DNA from: an uncultured Rhodopila sp.
GTDB lineage: Bacteria > Pseudomonadota > Alphaproteobacteria > Acetobacterales > Acetobacteraceae
Assembly (NCBI RefSeq): GCF_903915725.1
Contig: NZ_CAIWTY010000083.1
Span: forward strand, 1-41,322
Direction: 5' to 3'
DNA: 41,322 bases
Below are positions 1 to 8,307 of this stretch, in pieces. A program made the position numbers and the translations under genes. Every line of letters begins with the position of its first letter. Position 1 is the stretch's first letter. Under the pieces are notes generated by a model. The model did not search any database. It was not told the DNA's origin and saw only the letters and a program-made list of their open reading frames with translations.

Positions 1-545
1 CCAGGGACCACCCCGGGAGCTTGCGCCGACTTCAAATCGTGGACACCGTCTTTGGCCCGGAAATCCGCAGAACTCCTGGCGTTCATAGCCGTCGGTCCAC
101 AGTTAACCGGACAGCAGTGATCCCAAGCGGGATCTTTACGTGCATTCCGGCAAGTAAAACTATCGTCGTCGAAACCGAATCTCCGCTGGCAACGCACACT
201 CGTCATGCCGACGCAGGTCGGCATCCACGCCTTCGCCGAAACCGGCATCTCAAGGCGTGGATGGTGCGCCTCCGCGCACCATGACGATGGGGCTGCAGCA
301 GGCTCTTCACACCCGATGGGACAAAGTGCAACAAAAGCAGCGCCGGGATTACCCGCCTCCAAACCGCCGCCGAAACTCTGTTCGCCCGACGCGAACAAAT
401 CCACTGACACAGGTCATTTTATTGTGCGCGGCGATGCCCGGGGACCCTCACCGCAAATCGCCGCTTTCGTCGTGCGGATGGTGAGGTAGACTGGCAAGTT
501 AAACGCTGCGCAACGCGGCGGCCACAATCCCGGGAGGCTGAACGG
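1..545. other. Non-coding region upstream of kup
   Basis: No convincing gene is seen here. The stretch holds the cloverleaf repeat at 201-286, listed separately, and ends in the kup ribosome binding site (GGAGG at 533-537, 8 bases before the ATG). No clear -35/-10 pair could be picked by eye. Confidence 0.5.
201..286 (+). repeat. Cloverleaf-forming dispersed repeat, copy 1
   Basis: This 86-base element is made of nested inverted repeats with no unpaired bases between arms. The outer stem is cgtc/gacg (201-204 with 283-286). Arm 1 is 205-224, an 8-bp stem with a 4-base loop. Arm 2 is 225-260, a 9-bp stem (ccacgcctt with aaggcgtgg) around an 18-base loop. Arm 3 is 261-282, a 9-bp stem with a 4-base loop. 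An inverted copy lies at 41244-41322. The arms are conserved between copies and the large loop varies, as expected for a REP/BIME-like intergenic element. No transposase is nearby. It is tRNA-sized, but I see no tRNA consensus. Confidence 0.85.
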
Positions 546-2453
546 ATGGACCAAACGCTGCCCACGGCGGCCATCGCTCGACCCCACGTTGCGCGCAGCC
601 CTCTGCCGGCTGCCGTTGCCGCCCTCGGCATCGTCTACGGCGACATCGGCACAAGTCCGCTCTACGCCTTCAAGCAGGCGGCGGATTCCGGCGGAACACT
701 TTCGCCCGATACCATCACCGGCATCGTCTCGCTGATCCTATGGTCCCTGATCATGATCATCTCGGCAAAATACGCCATCCTGATCATGCGCGCGGATAAT
801 CGCGGCGAGGGCGGAATCGTTGCTTTGCTTGCACTATTGGAGGCCCGCCACGCCCACCCCGGCACCTGGCGCGCGTCGCTGCTGGTGATCGGGCTGGTCG
901 GCGCGGCGCTGCTGTACGGCGACGGTGTCATTACGCCGGCGATCTCGGTGCTCAGCGCGGTGGAAGGACTGAAAGTCGATGCCCCCCGCCTTGCGCCGAT
1001 GGTCGTCCCAATCAGCGTCTGCATTCTGATCGGCTTGTTTATTGTGCAACGAAAGGGCACCGGTTTCATCGGAAACATCTTCGGGCCGACAATGCTGGTG
1101 TGGTTTGGCATCATCGGGATACTGGGCGTCGCGGAAATCATTCGCGCGCCTGCCATCCTGTCCGCACTCAGCCCCTTCAGCGCGATCGGGTTCTTGTTTC
1201 ACGCCAGCCCAATTGTCAGTTTCGCAGTATTGGGAGCGGCCTTCCTGGCGGTCACCGGAGGCGAGGCGATGTACGCCGATATGGGTCATTTCGGCCGCAT
1301 GCCAATCCGCCTGGGCTGGTTCAGCGTCGTGCTGCCCTGCCTGGTGCTGAATTATTTCGGCCAGGGCGCGCTGCTGCTGGCGGACCCCGGGGCGATCGTC
1401 AATCCGTTCTATCTGCTGGCCCCGGCCTGGGCGCACTACCCGATGGTGGCATTTGCCACCTTGGCGACCATCATCGCCTCCCAGGCGATCATTTCGGGTG
1501 CTTACTCGCTGACCCAGCAGGCCATCCAGCTCGGCTTCCTGCCGCGCATGCGGGTGCTGCATACCGCAAGCCAGGAGATGGGCCAGATCTACATTCCGGT
1601 CGTGAACTGGCTGCTCGCCGTCGGCACGCTCGGGGCGGTGGTTACCTTTGGCTCATCGGATGCGCTGGGCGGCGCCTATGGCATCGCGGTGTCCATGCTG
1701 ATGGCGATCACCACGGTGCTCGCCGCTCTGGTCGCGATACAGTGGGGCTACAACCCGATTCTTGTCGTTGTCGTCAATGGACTGTTCCTGATCGTCGACC
1801 TGGTCTTCGTCGCGGCGAACGCCACCAAGCTGATCGAAGGCGGCTGGTTCCCGCTCATGCTGGCCTGCGGCGTGGCGTTCCTGATGCTGACCTGGCGATC
1901 CGGGTGGAAGCTGCTGGAGCAGCAACGCTCGAAGCTGCGCCAGCGCGAGGACACGTTCGTCGAATGGGTGCTGGAAACGCCACCCATCCGCCTGTCCGGT
2001 GCAGCGGCGATCTTTACCGCCGCCAGCACGGGAATTCCGCTCGCGCTAACGCATCACCTGCGGCACAACCGCGTCCTGCATGAGCGCGTGCTGCTGATCG
2101 CCTCCATCACCACCGATGAGCCGCGGGTGGACCCCGACAAGCGCATCAAGCTGATTCCCGTCGGTGCGGGGATCACCCGGGTATTGTTTTACTTCGGCTT
2201 CATGGAAGCGACGGACGTCATGGAGGGCCTGAAGCTTGCCTGCCTCGATCCGGAACTTTCAGGTATCGATCCGCATACGATAACGTATTACTTCAGGCGA
2301 GTGATGGTGATCCCCGGGGGGAAGACCTCAGGCATGTCGAAATGGCGAAAATCGCTGTTCGCCGCGATGCACCTGAATGCGAATCTCCCCGCCGCTTCGT
2401 TCGGGGTTCCGCCGGCCCAGGTCGTGGAGGTGGGCATTGAAGTCGAAATATAG
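546..2453 (+). CDS. kup: Low-affinity potassium transporter Kup
   Basis: An inner-membrane K+/H+ symporter of the KUP/HAK/KT family (635 aa, normal length). The family signature GIVYGDIGTSPLYA lies near residues 29-42, followed by about twelve hydrophobic segments up to roughly residue 455. The charged soluble C-terminal domain typical of Kup follows. The ATG at 546 is supported by GGAGG 8 bases upstream and by the N-terminus starting shortly before the signature. The gene stands alone and is convergent with the cyclase/TPR gene that ends at 2534. No regulatory domain or riboswitch was recognised upstream. The family assignment is secure; affinity and physiological role are inferred from the family. 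Confidence 0.96.
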   Translation: MDQTLPTAAIARPHVARSPLPAAVAALGIVYGDIGTSPLYAFKQAADSGGTLSPDTITGIVSLILWSLIMIISAKYAILIMRADNRGEGGIVALLALLEARHAHPGTWRASLLVIGLVGAALLYGDGVITPAISVLSAVEGLKVDAPRLAPMVVPISVCILIGLFIVQRKGTGFIGNIFGPTMLVWFGIIGILGVAEIIRAPAILSALSPFSAIGFLFHASPIVSFAVLGAAFLAVTGGEAMYADMGHFGRMPIRLGWFSVVLPCLVLNYFGQGALLLADPGAIVNPFYLLAPAWAHYPMVAFATLATIIASQAIISGAYSLTQQAIQLGFLPRMRVLHTASQEMGQIYIPVVNWLLAVGTLGAVVTFGSSDALGGAYGIAVSMLMAITTVLAALVAIQWGYNPILVVVVNGLFLIVDLVFVAANATKLIEGGWFPLMLACGVAFLMLTWRSGWKLLEQQRSKLRQREDTFVEWVLETPPIRLSGAAAIFTAASTGIPLALTHHLRHNRVLHERVLLIASITTDEPRVDPDKRIKLIPVGAGITRVLFYFGFMEATDVMEGLKLACLDPELSGIDPHTITYYFRRVMVIPGGKTSGMSKWRKSLFAAMHLNANLPAASFGVPPAQVVEVGIEVEI

Positions 2454-2533
2454 GCAAACCGCCGGCAACCCGTGCATAACCACCGGGCCCTGCGCAGTGT
2501 TGCGGAAAGCCGATCGCTCACTGACGGAGACGA

Positions 2534-4315
2534 TTATTCCGGCAGGCCCGCCAGCCGCAGCCTTTGCGCATACTGCTCGCGACAGTCGGCGGTGAACCAC
2601 GACCGCCGCCGCCACACGCCGATATGGAACTCGGGATCGATCTCCAGCACCCGCTCGGCCGCCTGCTGCGCCTCGTCCAGCCGCCCGAGCACAGCCAGGC
2701 TGGCGGCCAGCACGCGGGCGTTCGCCGCCAGCCCGGGGAAGTGGATGGCCGAAACCCGCGCCCATCGCGCCGCCTCCGCATACCGCCCGGCGACATAGCT
2801 GGCCAATGCCGCCACATGGTTCCGCCATGCCAGGTCCGGACCCAAGGCCGGCATCCCGGCGGCCCGTTCGGCATGGAACACCGCGCCCTCGCCCTTGCCC
2901 ATCTGAGCCAGGGTGAGCGCCTTCAGGCTCCAGGCCAGCCCGCAGAACGGCGCCTGGCCGATCACCCGGTCCAGCATGGTGTGGGCCGCGGCGTGATCGC
3001 GGTGCAGCACCGAGTGAAGATGCGCCAGCAGCGCCATGCAGGCAGGGTCGTCCGGGTCCAGCCCCAAGGCCGCCTCGGCAGCCGCGCGCGCTTCGGCGCC
3101 CGCGTCGGCGGACCAGCCCTGAGTGATCGCCATCAGGTGCCAGCATACCAGCGCATATCGGGCGCTGCCGCGCGGCGGCGCCAGCAGTTCGGCATGGCGC
3201 AACATCGACGCGGCGCCGCCGAACGTGGCCCGGTCCGGCTGCAGAATCATCGTGTAAGCCCGCAGTGCCAGGTCATGCGCGGTCAGCGATCCCGCATCGA
3301 GCAGCGCCGAACGGTCGAGTTCACGTTGCACCAGCAGCGGCGGGATGGCGCATGCGATGCGCGGCGGCGCTTCCCCGGCCAGCACAGCGCGCTGGCTCAG
3401 CGGCCGGATAAGGCGGTCCGACCACAGGACACGTCCCGTCGCCGCCTCGTTCAGTTCGACGGTCAGGCGAATCAGCGTCCGCTCTGTCTCGACCGAGCCG
3501 TGCAGAATATAGCGCGCATGCAAGGTCTGGCGCAGACGCTGCAGGTCTACCGGCGCGCGGATGGTGACCGCCGGGGCACGGGTGACCGTCATCCAGGTTG
3601 CCAGGCCGCCGAGGCAGCGGATGACGCTGTCGGTCACCGAATCCGCCAGTTGCACAGCCTCCCCCGCGGCGTCGCCACGGAACGGCACGATCGCGACACC
3701 CGCGCGCGGGTCTGCCACGGGCCGAACCGGGGACGGCTTGCACACCGGTTGCCGATGCGCGTTCCAGGTCAGGCAGGTGTCGGCCGCAACCGCCACCACC
3801 AGCAGTGGCTCCGCCAGACCGCGCAGTCGCGGTTGACCCAGCGGCGCGACCGGCACCGGAACCGCGTGGCGAATTTGGTCATGCAGCGAACCCGGCAGGG
3901 CGATGCCCCCGGCCGGCGCGATTTCCTCCAACCGGGCGGCCAGGCTGATCGCAGCACCTTCGACATGGCGGTCGCTCACCATTATTTCACCGGCACTGAT
4001 CGCTATGCGCAAGCGTATCGGCGCCTCCGCTCCGGCTATGCGGCCGCCGGCCCCCGCCTGGAAGCCGAGCGCGCATTTCAGCGCATCGACTGCGCTGGAA
4101 AATTCCGCCATCAAGCCATCGCCGGAGAACGCGACGACCGCGCCGGAGGCCTGGCGGATGGTGCGGCGCAGGCGATCGAGTTCCTGCGCGACGGCGCGAC
4201 GGGCATCATCGCCGCCGTCATGCATAGGGCGCGAATTGCTTTCGACGCCGGCGGCCAGGATCGCCGCCAGCCGGCGCTCAGGAGGCGCTTCGGCGGTCCC
4301 CGGCTTGCTTTTCAT
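2534..4315 (-). CDS. Cyclase-homology / TolB-like / TPR protein, probably catalytically degenerate
   Basis: This 593-aa protein has three parts. Residues about 12-185 resemble a class III adenylate/guanylate cyclase domain (start ERRLAAILAA, then SGDGLMAEF near 64-72, then a helix of the AARLEEIAPAGGI type). Residues about 205-320 match the TolB-like segment that often follows such domains (VAIVPFRGDA ... YILHGSVETE ... GRVLWSDRL). The rest is helical and TPR-like. Active members carry Asp in the first strand (AADVVGYS); here it reads AAGVESNS, so the first metal-binding Asp is Gly23, while the second (Asp66) is kept. Catalysis is therefore doubtful and a nucleotide-sensing or scaffold role is possible. 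It is a single gene, not obviously coupled to its neighbours. Confidence 0.75.
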   Translation of the reverse strand: MKSKPGTAEAPPERRLAAILAAGVESNSRPMHDGGDDARRAVAQELDRLRRTIRQASGAVVAFSGDGLMAEFSSAVDALKCALGFQAGAGGRIAGAEAPIRLRIAISAGEIMVSDRHVEGAAISLAARLEEIAPAGGIALPGSLHDQIRHAVPVPVAPLGQPRLRGLAEPLLVVAVAADTCLTWNAHRQPVCKPSPVRPVADPRAGVAIVPFRGDAAGEAVQLADSVTDSVIRCLGGLATWMTVTRAPAVTIRAPVDLQRLRQTLHARYILHGSVETERTLIRLTVELNEAATGRVLWSDRLIRPLSQRAVLAGEAPPRIACAIPPLLVQRELDRSALLDAGSLTAHDLALRAYTMILQPDRATFGGAASMLRHAELLAPPRGSARYALVCWHLMAITQGWSADAGAEARAAAEAALGLDPDDPACMALLAHLHSVLHRDHAAAHTMLDRVIGQAPFCGLAWSLKALTLAQMGKGEGAVFHAERAAGMPALGPDLAWRNHVAALASYVAGRYAEAARWARVSAIHFPGLAANARVLAASLAVLGRLDEAQQAAERVLEIDPEFHIGVWRRRSWFTADCREQYAQRLRLAGLPE

Positions 4316-4458
4316 GACACTCTCCGCAGCGTGCGGCGCACAGGATTTTGCCGATGCTACGCAGAAACGGACCGCATCGGCAAACGATTGCGATGCAAGG
4401 GTCCGGGCGTCGCTGCGAGATGGTGACGGCGCGGCCGCCCGGTTCGATCAAACCGGAG

Positions 4459-5778
4459 TCACGGCGTCCGGCTTTGCGCCCCCCAGTTCCGCTCCAGGTT
4501 ACCGATCAGCGCCTCGCTGAAATGACACGCCGCCTGTTCCCGCGCGTAAACGGCGAAGTAGCGACGGAACAGGTCCAGTGGCTCGACCGCCACCCGGAAG
4601 GCGCGCCGGTTGCCGATGGCGCCCACCGCTCCGGCGCTGGTCAACAGTGCCACGGTGTTGTCGATGGCGGCGTCCATCTCCGCGGCGGGGACGATCTCGT
4701 CGCAGATCAGCCGCCCCTCGGCGCTGTCGCTTTCCAGGCGCCGCTCCGCCTGGATCAACTGCCGGGCCAGCCGCTCGCCGGTAAAACGCGGCAGGCGCAG
4801 GTTGGCTGCGCCCGGAATGATGCCCTCCTTCCGGGCCGGCAAGGTCATGAACGCGTCGGCCGCGGCCAGCACGTAATCCACCGCCAACAGGATCTGGCAG
4901 TGGCCGCCGATGGCCCACCCCTCCACCGCGGCAATCCAGGGCTTTTCGCGGCCGGCGCCGTTCACGTCGTCCGGCAGCACATCGGGCGAGGCGACCCCGC
5001 GGAGCAATTTGTGCACGAAGCCGAGGTCGCGCTGGAGGTACCAGACGAAAGGGATCGTACCGCGATACAGATGCGTCAGGTTGATGCCGCTGCCAAAAAT
5101 CCGCCGCCCGGCGTATTTCGGGTTTTGCACCGGCTCACCGCGAAACACGGCGATGTCGGTTGCCGGGTCCAGAATGGCGACGTCGACGCCGGTTTCGAAC
5201 GCCGCGATCGTCTGCTGGTCCTCGGCGTTCAGGTAACGGGGATTGCTGACCAGCAGATGCGCCGCCCGGCCGCGGCGCTCCACCCGGGCGGCGCCCAGAT
5301 CGACGAAGCCGTCGGCGTCCAGCTTTGCCAGCGCGGCCGCGGTTTCCGGCCGCGGCAGCAGCATCGCGTGGCACAAATGCGTCCCGCAACGCGGATGCGC
5401 CAGGATCTGCGCGATCAGGATGGCCTGGTCGATCTCCCATCCTTCTTTCTCGCGCAACGGACGCTGTGCTTCGGCGGCGAGTGCGGCCGCGTCCGGCACC
5501 AGGCCCGGGAAGGCGTCCGCGGCTTGTAACACGAGGTCCTCAACGCGCACGAAGCGGGAGAACCCGCCGGTCAGGGTCGCGTAGACCTTTTCGACATGCT
5601 GACGCAGGAAGCGGTCGCGTGCCTCCCGCGCATCCCGGTGCAGCGCCGCGGCGGTATCAGTCTCGGTCCTGTCGCGCGACGCGCGCGGCGGCAGGCGAGC
5701 GATCGAGTCGGCGGAACGCTGCCAGAACTGAACGAAGCTGGCGGTGTCGGTGGCGATGTCCGCGGTAATCGCCGGCAT
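4459..5778 (-). CDS. DpgC-like (3,5-dihydroxyphenyl)acetyl-CoA dioxygenase
   Basis: A 439-aa crotonase-superfamily protein, much longer than ordinary enoyl-CoA hydratases (about 260 aa) and matching DpgC, the cofactor-independent dioxygenase that converts 3,5-dihydroxyphenylacetyl-CoA to the glyoxylate in vancomycin-type pathways. The N-terminal 200 residues form the helical extension specific to DpgC. The crotonase core follows, with the oxyanion-hole region GWAIGGHCQILLAVDY and a substrate-loop segment LPARKEGIIPGAANLRLP. The start lies 6 bases after the phenylacetate-CoA ligase stop, so the two are co-transcribed and probably work in sequence on an aryl-acetate. No glycopeptide synthase or DpgA polyketide synthase is present, so a catabolic role is more likely. 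The exact substrate is inferred. Confidence 0.8.
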   Translation of the reverse strand: MPAITADIATDTASFVQFWQRSADSIARLPPRASRDRTETDTAAALHRDAREARDRFLRQHVEKVYATLTGGFSRFVRVEDLVLQAADAFPGLVPDAAALAAEAQRPLREKEGWEIDQAILIAQILAHPRCGTHLCHAMLLPRPETAAALAKLDADGFVDLGAARVERRGRAAHLLVSNPRYLNAEDQQTIAAFETGVDVAILDPATDIAVFRGEPVQNPKYAGRRIFGSGINLTHLYRGTIPFVWYLQRDLGFVHKLLRGVASPDVLPDDVNGAGREKPWIAAVEGWAIGGHCQILLAVDYVLAAADAFMTLPARKEGIIPGAANLRLPRFTGERLARQLIQAERRLESDSAEGRLICDEIVPAAEMDAAIDNTVALLTSAGAVGAIGNRRAFRVAVEPLDLFRRYFAVYAREQAACHFSEALIGNLERNWGAQSRTP

Positions 5779-5784
5779 GATGCT

Positions 5785-7074
5785 TTATCCTTTCGGCCTC
5801 AGGTCGAGCACCCGCTGCGCCTTGCCCTGCGAGCGTTCCAGCGTCCCCGGCTCCACCACCCGCACCGTCGCCGTTATCCCGACGAACGCCTTGATCTGAT
5901 GCGCCGCGCTTCGCTCCAGCCCCGCCAGGTCGGCGCCGCTGAGCTTCCCGCCCAGGATCGCGCGGGTTTCCACCACCACGTCCACCTCATCCATATGCCC
6001 CGGACGGCGCAATTCGATCAGATAGTGCGGGGCGAGACGATCCTCCAGCGCCAGCGCGGCTTCGATCTGGGAGGGGAACACGTTGACGCCGCGGATGATC
6101 AGCATGTCGTCGCTGCGGCCGTGAATGCGGGCGATGCGGCGCATGGCGCGGGCGGGATTGGGCAGCAGACGGGTCAGGTCGCGCGTCCGGTAGCGGATCA
6201 CCGGCATCCCTTCCTTGGTCAGCGTAGTGATCACCAATTCCCCTGGTTCGCCGTCGGCCGCGGGCCGTCCGGTGTCCGGATTGATGATTTCCGGAAAGAA
6301 GTGGTCTTCCCAGATTGTCAGCGCGCCCTTCGATTCCGGACATTCCTGCGCCACGCCCGGTCCCATGACCTCCGACAGGCCGTAGATATCCAGCGCCTCG
6401 ATACCCATGCGCTGCTCGATTTCGGTGCGGATGCCCTCGCCCCACGGTTCGGCCCCGAACAGGCCCAGACGCAAGCTGGACTTGCGCGCGTCGATCCCGT
6501 GCCGCTCGAACGCATCGGCGATGGCGAGCATGTAGGATGGCGTCACCATGATGATGTCCGGCCGGAAATCGGTAATGATCTGCACCTGCCGATCGGTGAA
6601 GCCGCCGCTGACGGGGATGACGGCGGCGCCGAGGTGCTCGGCACCGTAATGCGCGCCGAGTCCGCCGGTGAACATGCCGTAGCCGTAGGCGATGTGGACC
6701 GTGTCGTTGCTGCTGCCGCCCGCCGCCTGGATGGAGCGCGCCATCAGCCGCGACCAGGTTTCGATGTCGTTTTTCGTGTAACCGGCCACGGTCGGTTTGC
6801 CGGTGGTGCCGCTGGAGGCATGGATGCGGACGATTTGCTCCATCGGCACGGCGAACATGCCGTACGGGTAGTTCTGCCGCAGATCCTCCTTGGTGGTGAG
6901 CGGGAATTTGGCGATGTCGCTAAGATGGTGCAGATCGTCCGGATGCACACCGGCCGAGGCAAACGCCTTGCGGTAGTGCGGGATACGATCATGCGCGTGG
7001 CGCACCGCGTCCCGCAACCGCTTCAGTTGCAGCGCGCGCAGTTCATCCACGCCGCCTGTTTCGATCATGTCCAT
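5785..7074 (-). CDS. paaK: Phenylacetate-CoA ligase family enzyme
   Basis: An AMP-forming aryl-acetate:CoA ligase (429 aa, usual PaaK length). Recognisable motifs are the P-loop HASSGTTGKPTV near residues 89-100, the adenylation motif YGLSEVMGPG, the RYRTRDLT hinge region, GRSDDMLIIRGVNVFPSQIE, and the C-terminal SQGKAQRVLDLR with the catalytic Lys. It would activate phenylacetate or a hydroxylated analogue in the cytoplasm. It is the first gene of an operon with the DpgC-like dioxygenase. None of the paaABCDE epoxidase genes is nearby, so the partner suggests a hydroxyphenylacetate rather than plain phenylacetate as substrate. The ATG at 7074 starts the usual N-terminus. Confidence 0.9.
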   Translation of the reverse strand: MDMIETGGVDELRALQLKRLRDAVRHAHDRIPHYRKAFASAGVHPDDLHHLSDIAKFPLTTKEDLRQNYPYGMFAVPMEQIVRIHASSGTTGKPTVAGYTKNDIETWSRLMARSIQAAGGSSNDTVHIAYGYGMFTGGLGAHYGAEHLGAAVIPVSGGFTDRQVQIITDFRPDIIMVTPSYMLAIADAFERHGIDARKSSLRLGLFGAEPWGEGIRTEIEQRMGIEALDIYGLSEVMGPGVAQECPESKGALTIWEDHFFPEIINPDTGRPAADGEPGELVITTLTKEGMPVIRYRTRDLTRLLPNPARAMRRIARIHGRSDDMLIIRGVNVFPSQIEAALALEDRLAPHYLIELRRPGHMDEVDVVVETRAILGGKLSGADLAGLERSAAHQIKAFVGITATVRVVEPGTLERSQGKAQRVLDLRPKG

Positions 7075-7597
7075 CCAATATCCTCCCCGCGGCGTTGGCG
7101 CGGCCTGCCCGGGGTGGGCCAGTCCGATCCTTCCTTTGGTTTGCGTGGTCGCTGACTATACCAGTACGGGCGGGGACCGAAAGAGCGGGAAATGCGGGGT
7201 GGTCGGCAGATACCTGCGCGTTCCGGTAGCTGTTGCGAGGTCGGGCGCAGATTTTGGGGGCACTGCGGCATTTTACCACGGGTTTCGCAATGAGGGCCGG
7301 GCCGGATCCGCGATTCGGCGGGTGGTTCGGCTTCCGCTGCCTAAGCGCGGAGAACGCTGAGATTTTGAGATCGCAGAGTTTATCATGTTGATTGAGATGT
7401 GTTATCGTGAAAAGTTTATTTCGCTCTTGCAGATGTTGGCCATATCACCCGGATAACGCCGCGAGACGCAGGTGGCGCGGGAAAATCTTCTCTGCAATCC
7501 CGAAATATCCGCGTTCTCTATATTAAAAGTGGGGGTAACTCCGCCGAAGCCGCAAGTATTCTTCTCGCCATATCAAATATTTATGGAAATACCCCGT
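7075..7597. other. Intergenic region upstream of the paaK-dpgC operon
   Basis: No gene is supported. The part next to paaK must hold the operon's promoter, but no clear motif was found by eye. Bases about 7360-7600 are clearly richer in A+T than the surroundings, including runs such as tctatattaaaag, and could hold a promoter, a small RNA or acquired DNA. Confidence 0.4.
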
Positions 7598-7978
7598 CTA
7601 AGTGCCGGTTCCTTCGATAAAGCAGATGATCGCCCGCCCCGACCAGCACGCAACGCCTTCCCCGGTCGGGTTGTCGTGCCGGTGCAGAATACTCGCCTCC
7701 GGAACGTCCACCCAGTCAAACGGGGGATTCTGCCAGCGCGCGAACTCACCGCCGATGAACGCCTGGAAATGCCCGTCAACGACCCGGTATTGTACCGTCC
7801 GGCAGTCGGAACGATCGCAGCACGACAGTTCGGTCTTCGGTTGCCGCAAACTCTTGAACCACGGCGCCAGTTCCGGATCGGCCCCCGGCGGGGGCGCCGC
7901 CCACAGCGGTGTGCGGCAGTAGAACACAAGACCGGCAGCGGCAAGCGCATGGATCACCCGTCGAGGCATTCGATCCAT
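7598..7978 (-). CDS. Small secreted cysteine-containing protein of unknown function
   Basis: A 126-aa protein with an N-terminal signal peptide (positively charged start, hydrophobic stretch ALAAAGLVFYC, probable cleavage after WAA near residue 28). The mature part contains SCCDRSDCRTVQYRV, then a DWVDVP motif and NPTGEGVACW, ending in ICFIEGTGT. The spaced Cys residues suggest disulfides in the periplasm. I recognise this as a conserved hypothetical protein type seen in alphaproteobacteria, but no function is known to me. It is followed by the AT-rich region and preceded by a decayed gene fragment. Confidence 0.8.
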   Translation of the reverse strand: MDRMPRRVIHALAAAGLVFYCRTPLWAAPPPGADPELAPWFKSLRQPKTELSCCDRSDCRTVQYRVVDGHFQAFIGGEFARWQNPPFDWVDVPEASILHRHDNPTGEGVACWSGRAIICFIEGTGT

Positions 7979-8004
7979 CCTTCCTGGACAATGACCACCC
8001 TATT

Positions 8005-8207
8005 TTAATGTATCCGATTTTTTGCCAATCCAACTGTTTCGGCAGCCGGGTTCGTGAAGTTGAACTCGCCGCCCGGAACTCCATCCAGCAGCGCGCCGTT
8101 CGGCACCTGCGGGTGATATCGACGTCGAACCCCGACATGATCGCCGCATCGGCCCACGCCGCACATTGAATCATGATCGGGTTCACCGTGTTGAAAACCA
8201 GGGTGCC
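8005..8207 (-). pseudogene. Possible decayed gene fragment
   Basis: Two adjacent minus-strand frames each read like real protein and appear to continue one another. One reads GTLVFNTVNPIMIQCAAWAD then AAIMSGFDVDI. The other reads QVPNGALLDGVPGGEFNFTN then PAAETVGLAKN, ending in TAA at 8005-8007. This suggests the C-terminal end of a gene broken by a frameshift, with its 5' part missing next to fhs. The family was not recognised. The evidence is only the protein-like composition, so this is tentative. Confidence 0.35.
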
Positions 8208-8307
8208 GGAACGACCCCGCGCGGCTAGTCCGGGTCACCTGTTCCTATGCGGCGAAAACGCCGGCCATGACGGTGGCGGGACCACGTCGCGACCTTCCCG
8301 CACAACC

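Noticed and set aside
201..286. A tRNA gene, because of the cloverleaf shape
   Set aside because: There is no T-loop (TTCGA) consensus, anticodon arm of 7 bases, or CCA-compatible acceptor; the stem lengths do not fit and the element is repeated.
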